Source of the DNA: Mucilaginibacter achroorhodeus | GTDB lineage: Bacteria; Bacteroidota; Bacteroidia; Sphingobacteriales; Sphingobacteriaceae | Assembly (NCBI RefSeq): GCF_007846095.1 | Contig: NZ_VOEI01000008.1 | Location: 62,001-126,000 of the forward strand | Direction: 5' to 3' | Length of the DNA stretch: 64,000 bases | Shown here: one piece after another, positions 56,033-64,000 of the stretch | Numbering within the stretch: the first letter of the stretch is position 1 | Layout of the letters: every line of letters starts with the position of its first letter | Translations under genes and position numbers: made by a program | Notes under the pieces: model-generated | Database searches by the model: none | The model's input: only the letters and a program-made list of their open reading frames with translations | What the model was told of the DNA's origin: nothing

Positions 56033-56040
56033 TACTTTTG
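56033..56040 (+). promoter_or_regulatory. -7 promoter element of dnaG
   Basis: TACTTTTG fits TAnnTTTG, 31 bases before the dnaG ATG at 56072. The -33 region is weak. Confidence 0.5.
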
Positions 56041-56071
56041 TAGCCCGCAATTTTTTGTCCTCAACAGCAGC

Positions 56072-58027
56072 ATGATCACCAAATCAACTATCGACCGTAT
56101 AATGGAAGCCACAGATATTGTGGAGGTGATAGGAGAATTTGTGCAGTTGAAGAAACGCGGTGCCAACTTTATTGGCCTCTCCCCTTTTGTGAACGAGAAA
56201 ACGCCATCGTTCACGGTGTCGCCGGCAAAGGGCATTTTCAAAGATTTTTCATCGGGTAAGGGCGGCAGCGCGGTTACCTTTTTGATGGAGCTGGAGAAAT
56301 TCACCTATCCCGAAGCGCTTAAATGGCTGGCTAAGAAGTACAGCATAGAGATAGAGGAAACGGTTGAAAGCAAAGAGAACCGCGAGGAAGATAACCGCCG
56401 CGAGAGCCTGATGATCGTATCGGCATATGCGGCTAAGTTTTTCCACGAGAGCTTGCTGGAAACCGATGAGGGCCAAAGCATAGGGCTAAGCTATTTTAAG
56501 GAACGCGGCTTTAGCACCGAGACCATTAAAAAGTTTGAGCTGGGTTACTCACCCGACCAGTGGGAAGCTTTTACCGGGCAGGCACTTAAAGAAGGCTACC
56601 AGGAAGAGTTTTTAGTTGATAGCGGGCTATCTGTTAAACGTGACAACGGCAGTTTGTACGACCGTTACCGCGGCCGCGTAATGTTCCCTATCCATAGCTT
56701 TACAGGCAGGATTATTGCGTTTGGGGGGCGTACACTAAAAAAAGACAAGAACGTACCAAAATACGTTAACTCGCCCGAGTCTGAGATCTACCATAAGTCA
56801 AACGTACTATATGGCCTCTATTTTGCCAAGCGTGCCATTCGCGACGAGGATAACTGCTACCTGGTAGAGGGCTATGCCGACGTGATATCCGTGCACCAGG
56901 CCGGTATCGAGAACGTAGTTGCCTCATCCGGAACTTCACTTACTGTTGAGCAGATTCGCCTTATCGGTCGCCTCACCAAAAATATCACCATTTTATACGA
57001 TGGGGATGCGGCGGGTATTAAGGCATCCCTCCGCGGGCTGGATATGATATTGGAAGAAGGGCTTAATGTAAAAGTAGTGCTCTTCCCTGATGGACACGAC
57101 CCGGATTCGTTTGTGCAGCAGTTTGGCACCAGCGTTTTCAAGAAGCATATTGAGGATAATAAAAAAGATTTCATCCTCTATAAAACCGATATCCTGCTTA
57201 AGGATGCCGGTAATGATCCGATTAAAAAAGCTACCGTTATACGCGAGATAGTTGAGAGCATCTCTAAAATACCTGATTCTATAAAGGCATCGGTGTTTAT
57301 CAAGGAGTGCAGTATGCAGCTACAGATAGATGAGCGCGCACTGCTATCAGAGCTGAACAAGATGCGCCAGGCCAAGGCCAAAAAGGATCACGAGAAAAGC
57401 GAAAAGACCACTACCTATCGCCCTGAACTATCCCCGGAAGATGCTGCCTTATTTGGCGAACAACCCGATGTTGCCGAAGCTGCACCAAAGCCCGAAAAGG
57501 AATCTGACACGCAGGAAAAAGAGATCATCCGCCTGTTGTTGCTGTACGGTAACAAAATGATAGACTGGGATGGCATTGCCAATACTTACATCGGCCCGTT
57601 TATGGTGGCCGAGTTGAGTGATGTTGAATTTGAGCAGCCAGTTTGCAAGGAATTTTTAGAAATTTACCGCCAGGAAGTAGAGAACGGCGTGCTGCCCGAT
57701 GAACAGTTCTTCATTCATTCGCAGGATAAAAACCTGGTCGACCTTACTGTTAACCTGTTAGCCAACAAGTACATGCTAAGCGAAAACTGGCTGGAGATGC
57801 ACAAGATCTTCGTGCCCGATGAACAGGCCAACATGAAGGCAACCATCCTTGGGGCTATCTTTCACCTTAAAAAGCAAAAGGTTGGCAAGATACTGGAGAG
57901 CCTGCGCAAGCAACTGCAAACCACCACAGAAGCCGCCGACCAGGAAATTCTGCTGAACCAGTACATGCACATGAAAAAGGTAGAAAAGCATATATCTGAT
58001 TATCTTGGTTCGGTTATATTGAAATGA
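56072..58027 (+). CDS. dnaG: DNA primase with zinc-less N-terminal domain
   Basis: 651 residues. DnaG makes RNA primers for replication. The Toprim core is clear: VEGYADVISVHQAG (with catalytic Glu), then TILYDGDAAGIKASLRGLDM (DxD-like), and the C-terminal helicase-binding part is present. The N-terminal zinc-ribbon is folded in outline (LKKRGANFIGLSPFVNEKTPSFTVSP, then GIFKDFSSGKGGSAVTF), but the expected CPFH...C..C ligands read S37, V40, D58 and S61, so all four metal ligands are absent. DNA supports this directly at 56180-56260. The stop overlaps nothing; the next gene begins one base later. Confidence 0.97.
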   Translation: MITKSTIDRIMEATDIVEVIGEFVQLKKRGANFIGLSPFVNEKTPSFTVSPAKGIFKDFSSGKGGSAVTFLMELEKFTYPEALKWLAKKYSIEIEETVESKENREEDNRRESLMIVSAYAAKFFHESLLETDEGQSIGLSYFKERGFSTETIKKFELGYSPDQWEAFTGQALKEGYQEEFLVDSGLSVKRDNGSLYDRYRGRVMFPIHSFTGRIIAFGGRTLKKDKNVPKYVNSPESEIYHKSNVLYGLYFAKRAIRDEDNCYLVEGYADVISVHQAGIENVVASSGTSLTVEQIRLIGRLTKNITILYDGDAAGIKASLRGLDMILEEGLNVKVVLFPDGHDPDSFVQQFGTSVFKKHIEDNKKDFILYKTDILLKDAGNDPIKKATVIREIVESISKIPDSIKASVFIKECSMQLQIDERALLSELNKMRQAKAKKDHEKSEKTTTYRPELSPEDAALFGEQPDVAEAAPKPEKESDTQEKEIIRLLLLYGNKMIDWDGIANTYIGPFMVAELSDVEFEQPVCKEFLEIYRQEVENGVLPDEQFFIHSQDKNLVDLTVNLLANKYMLSENWLEMHKIFVPDEQANMKATILGAIFHLKKQKVGKILESLRKQLQTTTEAADQEILLNQYMHMKKVEKHISDYLGSVILK

Positions 58028-58294
58028 ATGAAATACACTTACCTAATCCTTTCTCTCATTATAGAAGCTATAGGTATTTGGCTTGCGAGGGAACATCCTG
58101 AGATAATAACACCTCCATTTATAATACTGCTTTTTCTAATCCTTGGTATAAGTCTTAAAGTGTTGAGTAGGCACCAACATAAAGAACTGAAAAACCTGAG
58201 TTGGGGTTTGTTTATTGGAAGTTTAATTCATTTGGCGATAGGCATAGGCATCGTCCTTTACGTATTATTTTTATTCCGTAATATCGCTGACTAA
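58028..58294 (+). CDS. Small membrane protein (88 aa)
   Basis: 88 residues starting at the base after the dnaG stop. Three hydrophobic stretches (LILSLIIEAIGIWLA, PPFIILLFLILGISLKVL, GLFIGSLIHLAIGIGIVLYVLFLF) mark an integral membrane protein. It ends exactly one base into the start of yraN (the stop and ATG share a base), so dnaG, this gene and yraN are coupled. No family or function is recognised. Confidence 0.72.
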   Translation: MKYTYLILSLIIEAIGIWLAREHPEIITPPFIILLFLILGISLKVLSRHQHKELKNLSWGLFIGSLIHLAIGIGIVLYVLFLFRNIAD

Positions 58295-58662
58295 TGGCAA
58301 CCCACAACGATCTCGGCAAACAGGGCGAAACACTTGCCAAAGCGTTTTTAGAAGCTTCGGGGTATGAGATATTGGATGAGAACTGGGTTTTCGGCAAAGC
58401 AGAGATAGATCTTATTGCTTATAAAAACAAGGTGATTATATTTACCGAAGTAAAAGCGCGCAGCGGCACAGGATTTGGCCTGCCCGAGGATTTTGTTGAT
58501 ACCCGTAAGCAGAACTTACTGGCTCAAGCTGCCGACGAATACATTTATTTAATGAACCATAACGGAGAAGTGAGGTTTGATATAATATCTGTGCTTTTTA
58601 ACCGTAATAATACCCATACCATAAAACATATCGAAGATGCCTTTTGGCCTTCTGCCACCTAA
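58294..58662 (+). CDS. yraN: YraN family protein (UPF0102)
   Basis: 122 residues. It has the Holliday-junction-resolvase-like nuclease fold of UPF0102: GKQGETLAKAFLEASGYEIL at the start, then AEIDLIAYKNKVIIFTEVKARSG, which includes the usual Asp and ExK metal-site residues. The function of YraN is not settled. It overlaps the preceding gene by one base and is followed 6 bases later by the next gene. Confidence 0.92.
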   Translation: MATHNDLGKQGETLAKAFLEASGYEILDENWVFGKAEIDLIAYKNKVIIFTEVKARSGTGFGLPEDFVDTRKQNLLAQAADEYIYLMNHNGEVRFDIISVLFNRNNTHTIKHIEDAFWPSAT

Positions 58663-58668
58663 CAAAAA

Positions 58669-59754
58669 ATGGATAAAAAATTAGTGCTTTTGGCCTTTGC
58701 GGGTTCTTTGCTTGCTTACGGCTGCCATACTGATACAGATAATGCCCAGCAAGACCTTACCGTTAGCCCCGATGCCGGCACCACTTACAAAGCCGGTCAG
58801 CAGGTTGAGATAAAGGTAAATTTCCCGAAGGATGCAAAAGTTGATTCTGTGGTGTACCTGGTTGATAGCACCCGCATCGGTTCAAAAAAAGACCAGACCG
58901 GCGTTACGCTAAAAACAGATAGCCTTAGCTTAGGCGCACGCACCATCACTGCCAAGGTTTACCAACCCGGTTCTGCCGCACAAGATGTTACAACCAACAT
59001 CGTGTTACTACCGGCCAAAGCACCCGAGGAACTGACGTTTACCGTAGAAAAGGTTTTTCCGCATGATACCAGTCTTTACACCGAAGGCTTGATATATGAC
59101 AACAACGGCTTTTATGAAAGCAGCGGTGGTTATGCCCAACCTCCAGCCGGTGTGCCGGCCGATGGCCAGTCTAAATTGGTAAAAACGACCCTGCCAAGTG
59201 GCAAAATTGTTCAGCAGAAAATGATCGACCCTAAAGTATTTGGCGAAGGAATTGTGGTTATCGGCGATAAGATAATGATGCTTACCTGGAAAGAAAAGAT
59301 AGGCTACGTTTTTGACCGCAAGACGTTTGATCTGAAAAACACCTTTAATAACAACGTGGGTGTTGAAGGCTGGGGCATGACCTACGATGGTAATAAGATC
59401 TACATGGATGATAGCACCAACCGCATCTGGTTCCTGAATAAGGACACTTATCAGCAAACCGGCTATATTGATGTTTATGATGATAAAGGGCCTGTTAACG
59501 AGATCAACGAGTTGGAATATATTGATGGTAAGATCTATGCCAACGTATACAACACAGAAAACATCCTGGTGATAGACCCAAAAACAGGTGCGGTATTGCA
59601 GCGTGCTAACATGGCTGATATGTACCCGGCAAGCAAGCGTAACATTGAGGCCAATGTGCTTAACGGCATCGCTTATGACAAAGCCACCAAGCGCATCTTT
59701 GTTACCGGCAAAAAATGGGATAAGCTGTTCCAGGTTAAGTTCAGCAAAAAATAA
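58669..59754 (+). CDS. Glutaminyl-peptide cyclotransferase-like lipoprotein
   Basis: 361 residues. The N-terminal lipobox is LLAYGC (Cys at residue 19). A small Ig-like region (about 30-115) precedes the beta-propeller of the PF05096 glutamine cyclotransferase family: FPHDTSLYTEGLIYDNNGFYESSGGY, then LVKTTLPSGKIVQQ, WGMTYDGNKIYMDD and EANVLNGIAYD. In plants, this family converts N-terminal Gln to pyroglutamate; in bacteria the role is little studied. It is the fourth gene of the dnaG operon by spacing. A terminator follows. Confidence 0.85.
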   Translation: MDKKLVLLAFAGSLLAYGCHTDTDNAQQDLTVSPDAGTTYKAGQQVEIKVNFPKDAKVDSVVYLVDSTRIGSKKDQTGVTLKTDSLSLGARTITAKVYQPGSAAQDVTTNIVLLPAKAPEELTFTVEKVFPHDTSLYTEGLIYDNNGFYESSGGYAQPPAGVPADGQSKLVKTTLPSGKIVQQKMIDPKVFGEGIVVIGDKIMMLTWKEKIGYVFDRKTFDLKNTFNNNVGVEGWGMTYDGNKIYMDDSTNRIWFLNKDTYQQTGYIDVYDDKGPVNEINELEYIDGKIYANVYNTENILVIDPKTGAVLQRANMADMYPASKRNIEANVLNGIAYDKATKRIFVTGKKWDKLFQVKFSKK

Positions 59755-59760
59755 CAAAAG

Positions 59761-59783
59761 AGGCAGCCATCGGGCTGCCTTTT
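59761..59783 (+). terminator. Rho-independent terminator after the lipoprotein gene
   Basis: AGGCAGCC pairs with GGCTGCCT around loop ATCG, followed by TTT. It separates this transcript from the metH promoter. Confidence 0.8.
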
Positions 59784-59843
59784 ACGTTCATGAGGATTCG
59801 GAGCACGAACGTGAACATAGTTGTGAGATGCAACCCCGTTTCA

Positions 59844-59875
59844 TTTGCACTTTACAACATTATTATTCATCTTTG
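59844..59875 (+). promoter_or_regulatory. Promoter of the riboswitch-metH transcript
   Basis: TTTG at 59844-59847, exactly 20 bases, then CATCTTTG (59868-59875), one base off the TAnnTTTG consensus. It places transcription start at the first base of the riboswitch. Confidence 0.65.
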
Positions 59876-59880
59876 CACTG

Positions 59881-59988
59881 CTTATGGAGAAAGACGGAGG
59901 GATTAGACCCTGCGATGTCTTAGCAACCTGTTACTTAACAAGGTGCTACATTCTACCCGGATCAGCAATACTGCCCGGGACAGATAAG
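59881..59988 (+). ncRNA. SAM-I type riboswitch
   Basis: P1 is CTTAT (59881-59885) paired with ATAAG (59984-59988). P2 GAC/GTC (59893-59895, 59917-59919) encloses GGAGGGA and its complement CCCT with the kink-turn-like GA. P3 is the AGCAACCT (59922-59929) and AAGGTGCT (59940-59947) pair, with the conserved AGCAACC and AAGGTGCTA joints. P4 is CCCGG/CCGGG (59956-59960, 59975-59979). The layout matches SAM-I riboswitches of Bacteroidota, which reduce expression when SAM is high. It lies upstream of metH, a methionine gene, which fits. No clear terminator follows, so the switch may act on translation. Confidence 0.92.
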
Positions 59989-60033
59989 TGAAAGTCAACC
60001 GTTAACACCCCGACTTTTCGAAATAAGTCTACG

Positions 60034-60135
60034 TAGTATCAAGTAATTAGTATCAAGTATCAGGATTTTTTCTTGTGCAAGATATGATATGGTATCCATG
60101 CGGTACTTGCTACTTGATACTCGCTACTTGATACC
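60034..60135. repeat. AGTATCAAGTA word repeat between the riboswitch and metH
   Basis: AGTATCAAGTA occurs at 60035-60045 and 60049-60059; the complement TACTTGATACT occurs at 60111-60121, and most of it again at 60125-60134. The same word occurs before secA. It ends 6 bases before the metH ATG. Confidence 0.82.
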
Positions 60136-60140
60136 GAAAA

Positions 60141-63100
60141 ATGGACATTAGAAAAGAACTACAGAAACGCATCCTGGTAATTGACGGGGCAATGGGCACC
60201 ATGATACAGCGGTACGAACTAACGGAAGCTGATTTTCGTGGGGAGCGTTTCCGTGATCATCCGTCAGACCTTAAGGGCAACAACGACCTGTTGAACCTTA
60301 CCCGCCCGGATGTAATTAAAGCTATACACAAAGAGTACCTGGAGGCCGGTGCCGATATCATCGAAACCAATACTTTCAGCACCCAGCGCATTTCCCTGGC
60401 AGATTATCACATGGAAGAGCTGGGTTATGAGCTAAGCTACGAGGGTGCCCGCCTTGCCCGCGAAGCTGCTGATGAATACACTGCTCTTACGCCCGATAAA
60501 CCACGTTTTGTGGCCGGTGCGGTTGGCCCCACCAACCGTACGGCATCGTTATCACCTGATGTAAACGACCCGGGTTACCGTGCCGTTACTTTTGATGACC
60601 TGGCCGAGGCCTACTATGAGCAGGTACGCGGTTTGGTTGATGGCGGATCGGATGTACTGCTGGTTGAAACCATTTTCGATACACTGAATGCCAAAGCGGC
60701 ACTATTTGCGATAGATAGATATAAACAGGAATGTTTGGCTGCCGGTAAAGATTACGCAGCTTTCCGCCCTGCAGGTGGCATCATGATCTCCGGAACGATT
60801 ACCGATGCATCGGGCCGTACCCTGTCGGGCCAAACGGTTGAGGCTTTCTGGAACTCGGTTAGTCATGCTAATTTATTGTCGGTTGGTTTAAATTGTGCCT
60901 TGGGTGCCCGCGAAATGCGCCCGCACTTAGAGGAGTTATCTGAAAAGGCTGGTGTGTTTATTTCAGCCTACCCTAACGCAGGTCTGCCTAACGAGTTTGG
61001 TGCCTACGATGAAACCCCGCACGAAACCGCCCACCAGGTTGACGACTTTATAAAAGCTGGTCTGGTAAATATTGTTGGCGGTTGTTGTGGTACTACGCCG
61101 GATCACATCAAATGTATTGCTGATAAAGCGGCGAAATATCCGCCCCGTGCTATTCCGGAGATACAGCCTTATCTGCGCCTAAGCGGCTTAGAAGCTGTTA
61201 CGCTAACGCAGGAGACCAACTTTGTAAACATTGGTGAGCGTACCAACATCACCGGTTCGCCAAAATTCTCTAAACTCATCCTTGCCGAAAATTACGAAGA
61301 AGCCCTTTCTGTTGCCTTGCAGCAGGTAGAAGGCGGTGCCCAGGTTATTGATATTAACATGGATGAGGGGATGATCGACTCTGAAGCCGTGATGGTGAAA
61401 TTCCTGAACCTGGTTGCCAGCGAGCCGGATATTGCCAAACTGCCCATCATGGTCGATTCATCAAAATGGAGCGTGCTGGAAGCCGGCTTAAAGTGTTTGC
61501 AGGGCAAGGGAATTGTAAACTCCATCTCCCTCAAAGAAGGCGAAGAAAAATTTAAAGAATATGCCCGCAAGATATTAAGCTATGGTGCTGCCACGGTGGT
61601 GATGGCCTTTGATGAGACCGGCCAGGCCGATTCACTGGAACGCCGTAAAGAGATCTGCGAACGCAGCTATCGCATCCTGGTTGATGAGGTTGGCTTTCCA
61701 CCGCAGGATATTATTTTCGACCCTAACATCCTTACCGTTGCAACCGGTTTGGAAGAACATAACAACTACGCGGTAGACTTTATTGAGGCTACCCGCTGGA
61801 TAAAACAAAACCTGCCGCATGCAAAGGTAAGCGGTGGGGTGAGTAACATTTCCTTCTCGTTCCGCGGTAATAACGTGGTGCGCGAAGCCATGCACTCGGC
61901 CTTCCTTTACCATGCCATAAAAGCCGGCCTGGATATGGGTATTGTTAACGCCGGTATGCTGGAGGTGTACGAGCAGATCCCGAAAGACCTGTTAGAACTG
62001 GTTGAGGATGTATTGCTTAACCGTCGCCCCGATGCTACCGAGCGCCTGGTTGAATTTGCCGATACTATCAAGAGCAAAGGCAAGGAAGTGGTGCGTGATG
62101 AAGAATGGCGTAAAGGTTCTGTTGAAGAACGCCTGTCGCACTCTCTGGTAAAAGGTATTGTAGAGTACCTGGATGCCGATGTGGAAGAAGCCCGCCAGAA
62201 ATATCCCCGCCCGCTGGAAGTAATTGAAGGCCCGCTGATGGATGGCATGAACATCGTTGGTGATCTGTTTGGTGCCGGTAAAATGTTTTTGCCCCAGGTG
62301 GTAAAATCGGCTCGTGTAATGAAAAAGGCGGTGGCTTACCTGCTGCCGTTTATCGAAGCCGAAAAGCAACGCATTATCGATGCCGGTGGCGATAGCAGCG
62401 GCGGCCGTGCAAATGCAGGCAAAGTACTGATGGCTACCGTAAAAGGCGACGTGCACGATATTGGCAAAAACATTGTGGGCGTGGTATTGGCCTGTAATAA
62501 CTTTGAGATCATCGATCTCGGGGTGATGGTGCCTGCACAAAAAATTATAGAAGAAGCAAAGAAACAGGATGTAGATATCATCGGCCTCAGCGGCTTGATC
62601 ACCCCATCATTAGATGAGATGGTGCATTTTGCCAAAGAGATGGAGCGCGAAGGTTTTACCATTCCGCTGATATTGGGTGGTGCCACTACATCGCGTATCC
62701 ATGCAGCTGTTAAGGTTGCGCCGCATTATTCGGGCGCTGCTATCCACGTGCTGGATGCATCGCGCAGTGTAACGGTTTGCAGCAGCCTGATGAACAAGGA
62801 CACCCGCGATAGCTACATCCAGGGTATAAAAGATGAATATGCTAAAGCCCGCGAAGCCCATGCCAACAAGAAAAGCGACAAGCGTTTTGTAAGCATTGAG
62901 GAAGCACGCGCGCAAAAATTTCAGATAGATGTGAACGCTGTGGCACCTGCGCCAGGCTTTTTAGGCACAAAAGTATTTGAGTCCGTCCCGCTTGAGGAAT
63001 TGGTGCCGTATATCGACTGGACACCGTTCTTCCATACCTGGGAGTTGCGTGGCAGCTATCCAAGGATATTCGAAGATAAGTTTGTAGGCGATGAAGCCAA

Positions 63101-63857
63101 AAAACTATTCGACGATGCGCAGGCATTACTGAATAAAATAGTAGATGAGAAGTTGCTGCGTGCAGATGGTGTTATCGGTTTCTGGCCGGCCAACAGCGTG
63201 GGTGATGATATCGAGATCTATGCCGATGACACCCGCCAGCATTTGTTAGCGAGGATCCATACGCTTCGCCAGCAGAACGAGAAAGTAAAAGGCGAGCCTT
63301 ATTACGCCCTGTCGGATTTTATCGCCCCAAAAGAAAGTGGCGTGGCCGATTACTGGGGAGGATTTGCAGTGACTGCCGGCCTGGGTTGTGATGAACTGGT
63401 TGCGGAATTTGAACGCGACCACGACGATTACAACAGTATTATGGCCAAAGCCCTTGCAGATCGTTTGGCTGAGGCCTTTGCCGAAAAAATGCACGAACTG
63501 GTACGTAAAGAATACTGGGGCTATGCCAAAACCGAGGAGTTGAGCAATACCGATCTGATCAAAGAGGAATACCAGGGGATCCGCCCGGCACCGGGTTATC
63601 CCGCCTGCCCGGACCATACCGAAAAGACGACCTTATTCGAGATATTGAAAGCAGAAGAAAACGCCCACATGCATCTTACCGAAAGCCTGGCCATGACACC
63701 GGCAGCATCAGTAAGCGGTTTCTACTTCGCGCATCCGCAATCAAGATATTTTGGTTTAAATAAGATCAGCAAAGATCAGATTGAAGATTATGCAGTGAGA
63801 AAGAACATGAGCGTGGACACTGTAGAACGCTGGTTAGGGCCTAATTTGAATTATTAA
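60141..63857 (+). CDS. metH: Cobalamin-dependent methionine synthase
   Basis: 1238 residues, full-length four-module enzyme. The homocysteine module (about 1-330) has zinc ligands C252 (in VGLNCALGA), C315 and C316 (in [10 protein letters not shown]). The folate module (about 360-640) starts [15 protein letters not shown]. The cobalamin module (about 660-890) has the base-off His in [14 protein letters not shown] (H772) and the [12 protein letters not shown] segment. The activation module (about 910-1238) has [15 protein letters not shown], which binds SAM. The enzyme needs B12; no B12 synthesis genes are in the window. A SAM-I riboswitch is upstream. Confidence 0.98.
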   Translation: MDIRKELQKRILVIDGAMGTMIQRYELTEADFRGERFRDHPSDLKGNNDLLNLTRPDVIKAIHKEYLEAGADIIETNTFSTQRISLADYHMEELGYELSYEGARLAREAADEYTALTPDKPRFVAGAVGPTNRTASLSPDVNDPGYRAVTFDDLAEAYYEQVRGLVDGGSDVLLVETIFDTLNAKAALFAIDRYKQECLAAGKDYAAFRPAGGIMISGTITDASGRTLSGQTVEAFWNSVSHANLLSVGLNCALGAREMRPHLEELSEKAGVFISAYPNAGLPNEFGAYDETPHETAHQVDDFIKAGLVNIVGGCCGTTPDHIKCIADKAAKYPPRAIPEIQPYLRLSGLEAVTLTQETNFVNIGERTNITGSPKFSKLILAENYEEALSVALQQVEGGAQVIDINMDEGMIDSEAVMVKFLNLVASEPDIAKLPIMVDSSKWSVLEAGLKCLQGKGIVNSISLKEGEEKFKEYARKILSYGAATVVMAFDETGQADSLERRKEICERSYRILVDEVGFPPQDIIFDPNILTVATGLEEHNNYAVDFIEATRWIKQNLPHAKVSGGVSNISFSFRGNNVVREAMHSAFLYHAIKAGLDMGIVNAGMLEVYEQIPKDLLELVEDVLLNRRPDATERLVEFADTIKSKGKEVVRDEEWRKGSVEERLSHSLVKGIVEYLDADVEEARQKYPRPLEVIEGPLMDGMNIVGDLFGAGKMFLPQVVKSARVMKKAVAYLLPFIEAEKQRIIDAGGDSSGGRANAGKVLMATVKGDVHDIGKNIVGVVLACNNFEIIDLGVMVPAQKIIEEAKKQDVDIIGLSGLITPSLDEMVHFAKEMEREGFTIPLILGGATTSRIHAAVKVAPHYSGAAIHVLDASRSVTVCSSLMNKDTRDSYIQGIKDEYAKAREAHANKKSDKRFVSIEEARAQKFQIDVNAVAPAPGFLGTKVFESVPLEELVPYIDWTPFFHTWELRGSYPRIFEDKFVGDEAKKLFDDAQALLNKIVDEKLLRADGVIGFWPANSVGDDIEIYADDTRQHLLARIHTLRQQNEKVKGEPYYALSDFIAPKESGVADYWGGFAVTAGLGCDELVAEFERDHDDYNSIMAKALADRLAEAFAEKMHELVRKEYWGYAKTEELSNTDLIKEEYQGIRPAPGYPACPDHTEKTTLFEILKAEENAHMHLTESLAMTPAASVSGFYFAHPQSRYFGLNKISKDQIEDYAVRKNMSVDTVERWLGPNLNY

Positions 63858-63962
63858 TATGGTGCGAGAGTTTGGAGCGAGGAGCGGGATAGAGGAAAAA
63901 AAGGTGCGGGATGGTGGTGCGAGAAGCGAGAGGTAAAGGGATTACTGGAGATAAATTATAAT
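63858..63962. repeat. GCGAGAGG-type word repeat before the last gene
   Basis: Repeated words (GGTGCGAGAG, GGAGCGAGGAGCGGGA, GGTGCGAGAAGCGAGAGG) fill the gap between metH and the next start codon. This is similar in style to other pre-start blocks, but the complementary arm is not visible. Confidence 0.5.
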
Positions 63963-64000
63963 ATGATATTTACTGATTTAGAAGCATGGAAAGAGGCACG
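63963..64000 (+). CDS. Four-helix-bundle protein, 3' end outside the window
   Basis: Only the first 12 codons are visible: MIFTDLEAWKEA. This start (M-D/T-x-D-L-x-x-W-x-x-A) is typical of the short four-helix-bundle family (23S rRNA intervening-sequence protein type), common in Bacteroidota. Function is unclear for free-standing members. The call rests on few residues. Confidence 0.45.
   Translation, partial: MIFTDLEAWKEA

Larger units (their letters stand above)
55543..56071. other. 529-base intergenic region before dnaG
   Basis: It contains a hairpin of the CTCCCC/GGGGAG type (about 55640-55700), two copies of a roughly 100-base repeat (55735-55838 and 55877-55985), and a TACTTTTG promoter box (56033-56040). 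No convincing frame was seen. Confidence 0.75.
59755..60140. other. 386-base region between the lipoprotein gene and metH
   Basis: It contains a terminator (59761-59783), a promoter (59844-59875), a SAM-I riboswitch (59881-59988), and a word-repeat block (60034-60135) that ends at the metH ATG. Confidence 0.85.

Noticed and set aside
1-64000. CRISPR array, prophage, transposase or integrase
   Set aside because: No regular direct-repeat array with unique spacers, no phage structural genes and no transposase frame were seen.

Overview
This window looks like a chromosomal segment of a member of the Bacteroidota, most likely a Sphingobacteriaceae such as Mucilaginibacter or Pedobacter. Four things point there: several start sites carry the Bacteroidota promoter pattern (TTG/TTTG, about 20 nt, TAnnTTTG); Shine-Dalgarno sequences are rarely visible; many proteins are of Bacteroidota type (DUF4369-TlpA proteins, a TonB-domain secreted protein, TPR-membrane-HTH regulator, long SecA, DUF6624); and the intergenic DNA holds hairpin repeats of the kind seen in that group. 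The genus is an inference from protein style. Gene density is high. There is no rRNA, tRNA, CRISPR array, prophage or insertion sequence.

Layout. 1-9 kb: the end of an abundant OmpA-like porin, a tiny membrane protein, RidA, RecG, a secreted M28 peptidase, an MFS exporter, a TPR/HTH regulator and a zinc-ribbon protein. 9-22 kb: a TetR-small protein-MFS operon with a clear operator, a secreted serine hydrolase with an altered active site, a prolyl oligopeptidase, a PfkB kinase, an AhpC/AhpD peroxide-defence pair, and a TetR-TolC-EmrA-EmrB efflux operon on the minus strand. 22-31 kb: a PQQ sugar dehydrogenase lipoprotein, aconitase, a DUF6624-TonB protein, a Cys/Gly-tailed membrane protein and UvrA. 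31-43 kb: an ECF sigma factor, endonuclease III, RecA, a SirB1-like protein, a methyltransferase, two DHFR-family reductases next to a GlxA-type regulator, an NAD-dependent epimerase-like reductase, a degenerate arginase-fold protein and two tandem TlpA-type thioredoxins. 43-64 kb: PurD, SecA, a SPOR protein, an M20 amidohydrolase, an unknown secreted protein, a Bcr/CflA exporter, an SRPBCC protein, AsnRS, a lipoprotein, DnaG, YraN, a glutamine cyclotransferase lipoprotein, a SAM riboswitch and MetH, then the first codons of a four-helix-bundle protein.

Most genes are core housekeeping: DNA repair (RecG, UvrA, Nth, RecA), replication (DnaG), secretion (SecA), translation (AsnS), and methionine and purine synthesis. 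They are interspersed with efflux, stress and envelope functions.

The least ordinary observations are these: a DnaG primase whose four zinc ligands are all replaced; an arginase-fold protein without most manganese ligands; a class-C serine hydrolase lacking the YxN tyrosine; an orphan terminator suggesting a small RNA; and an unusual set of intergenic segments, often abutting start codons, in which a short word is repeated and then answered by its reverse complement.
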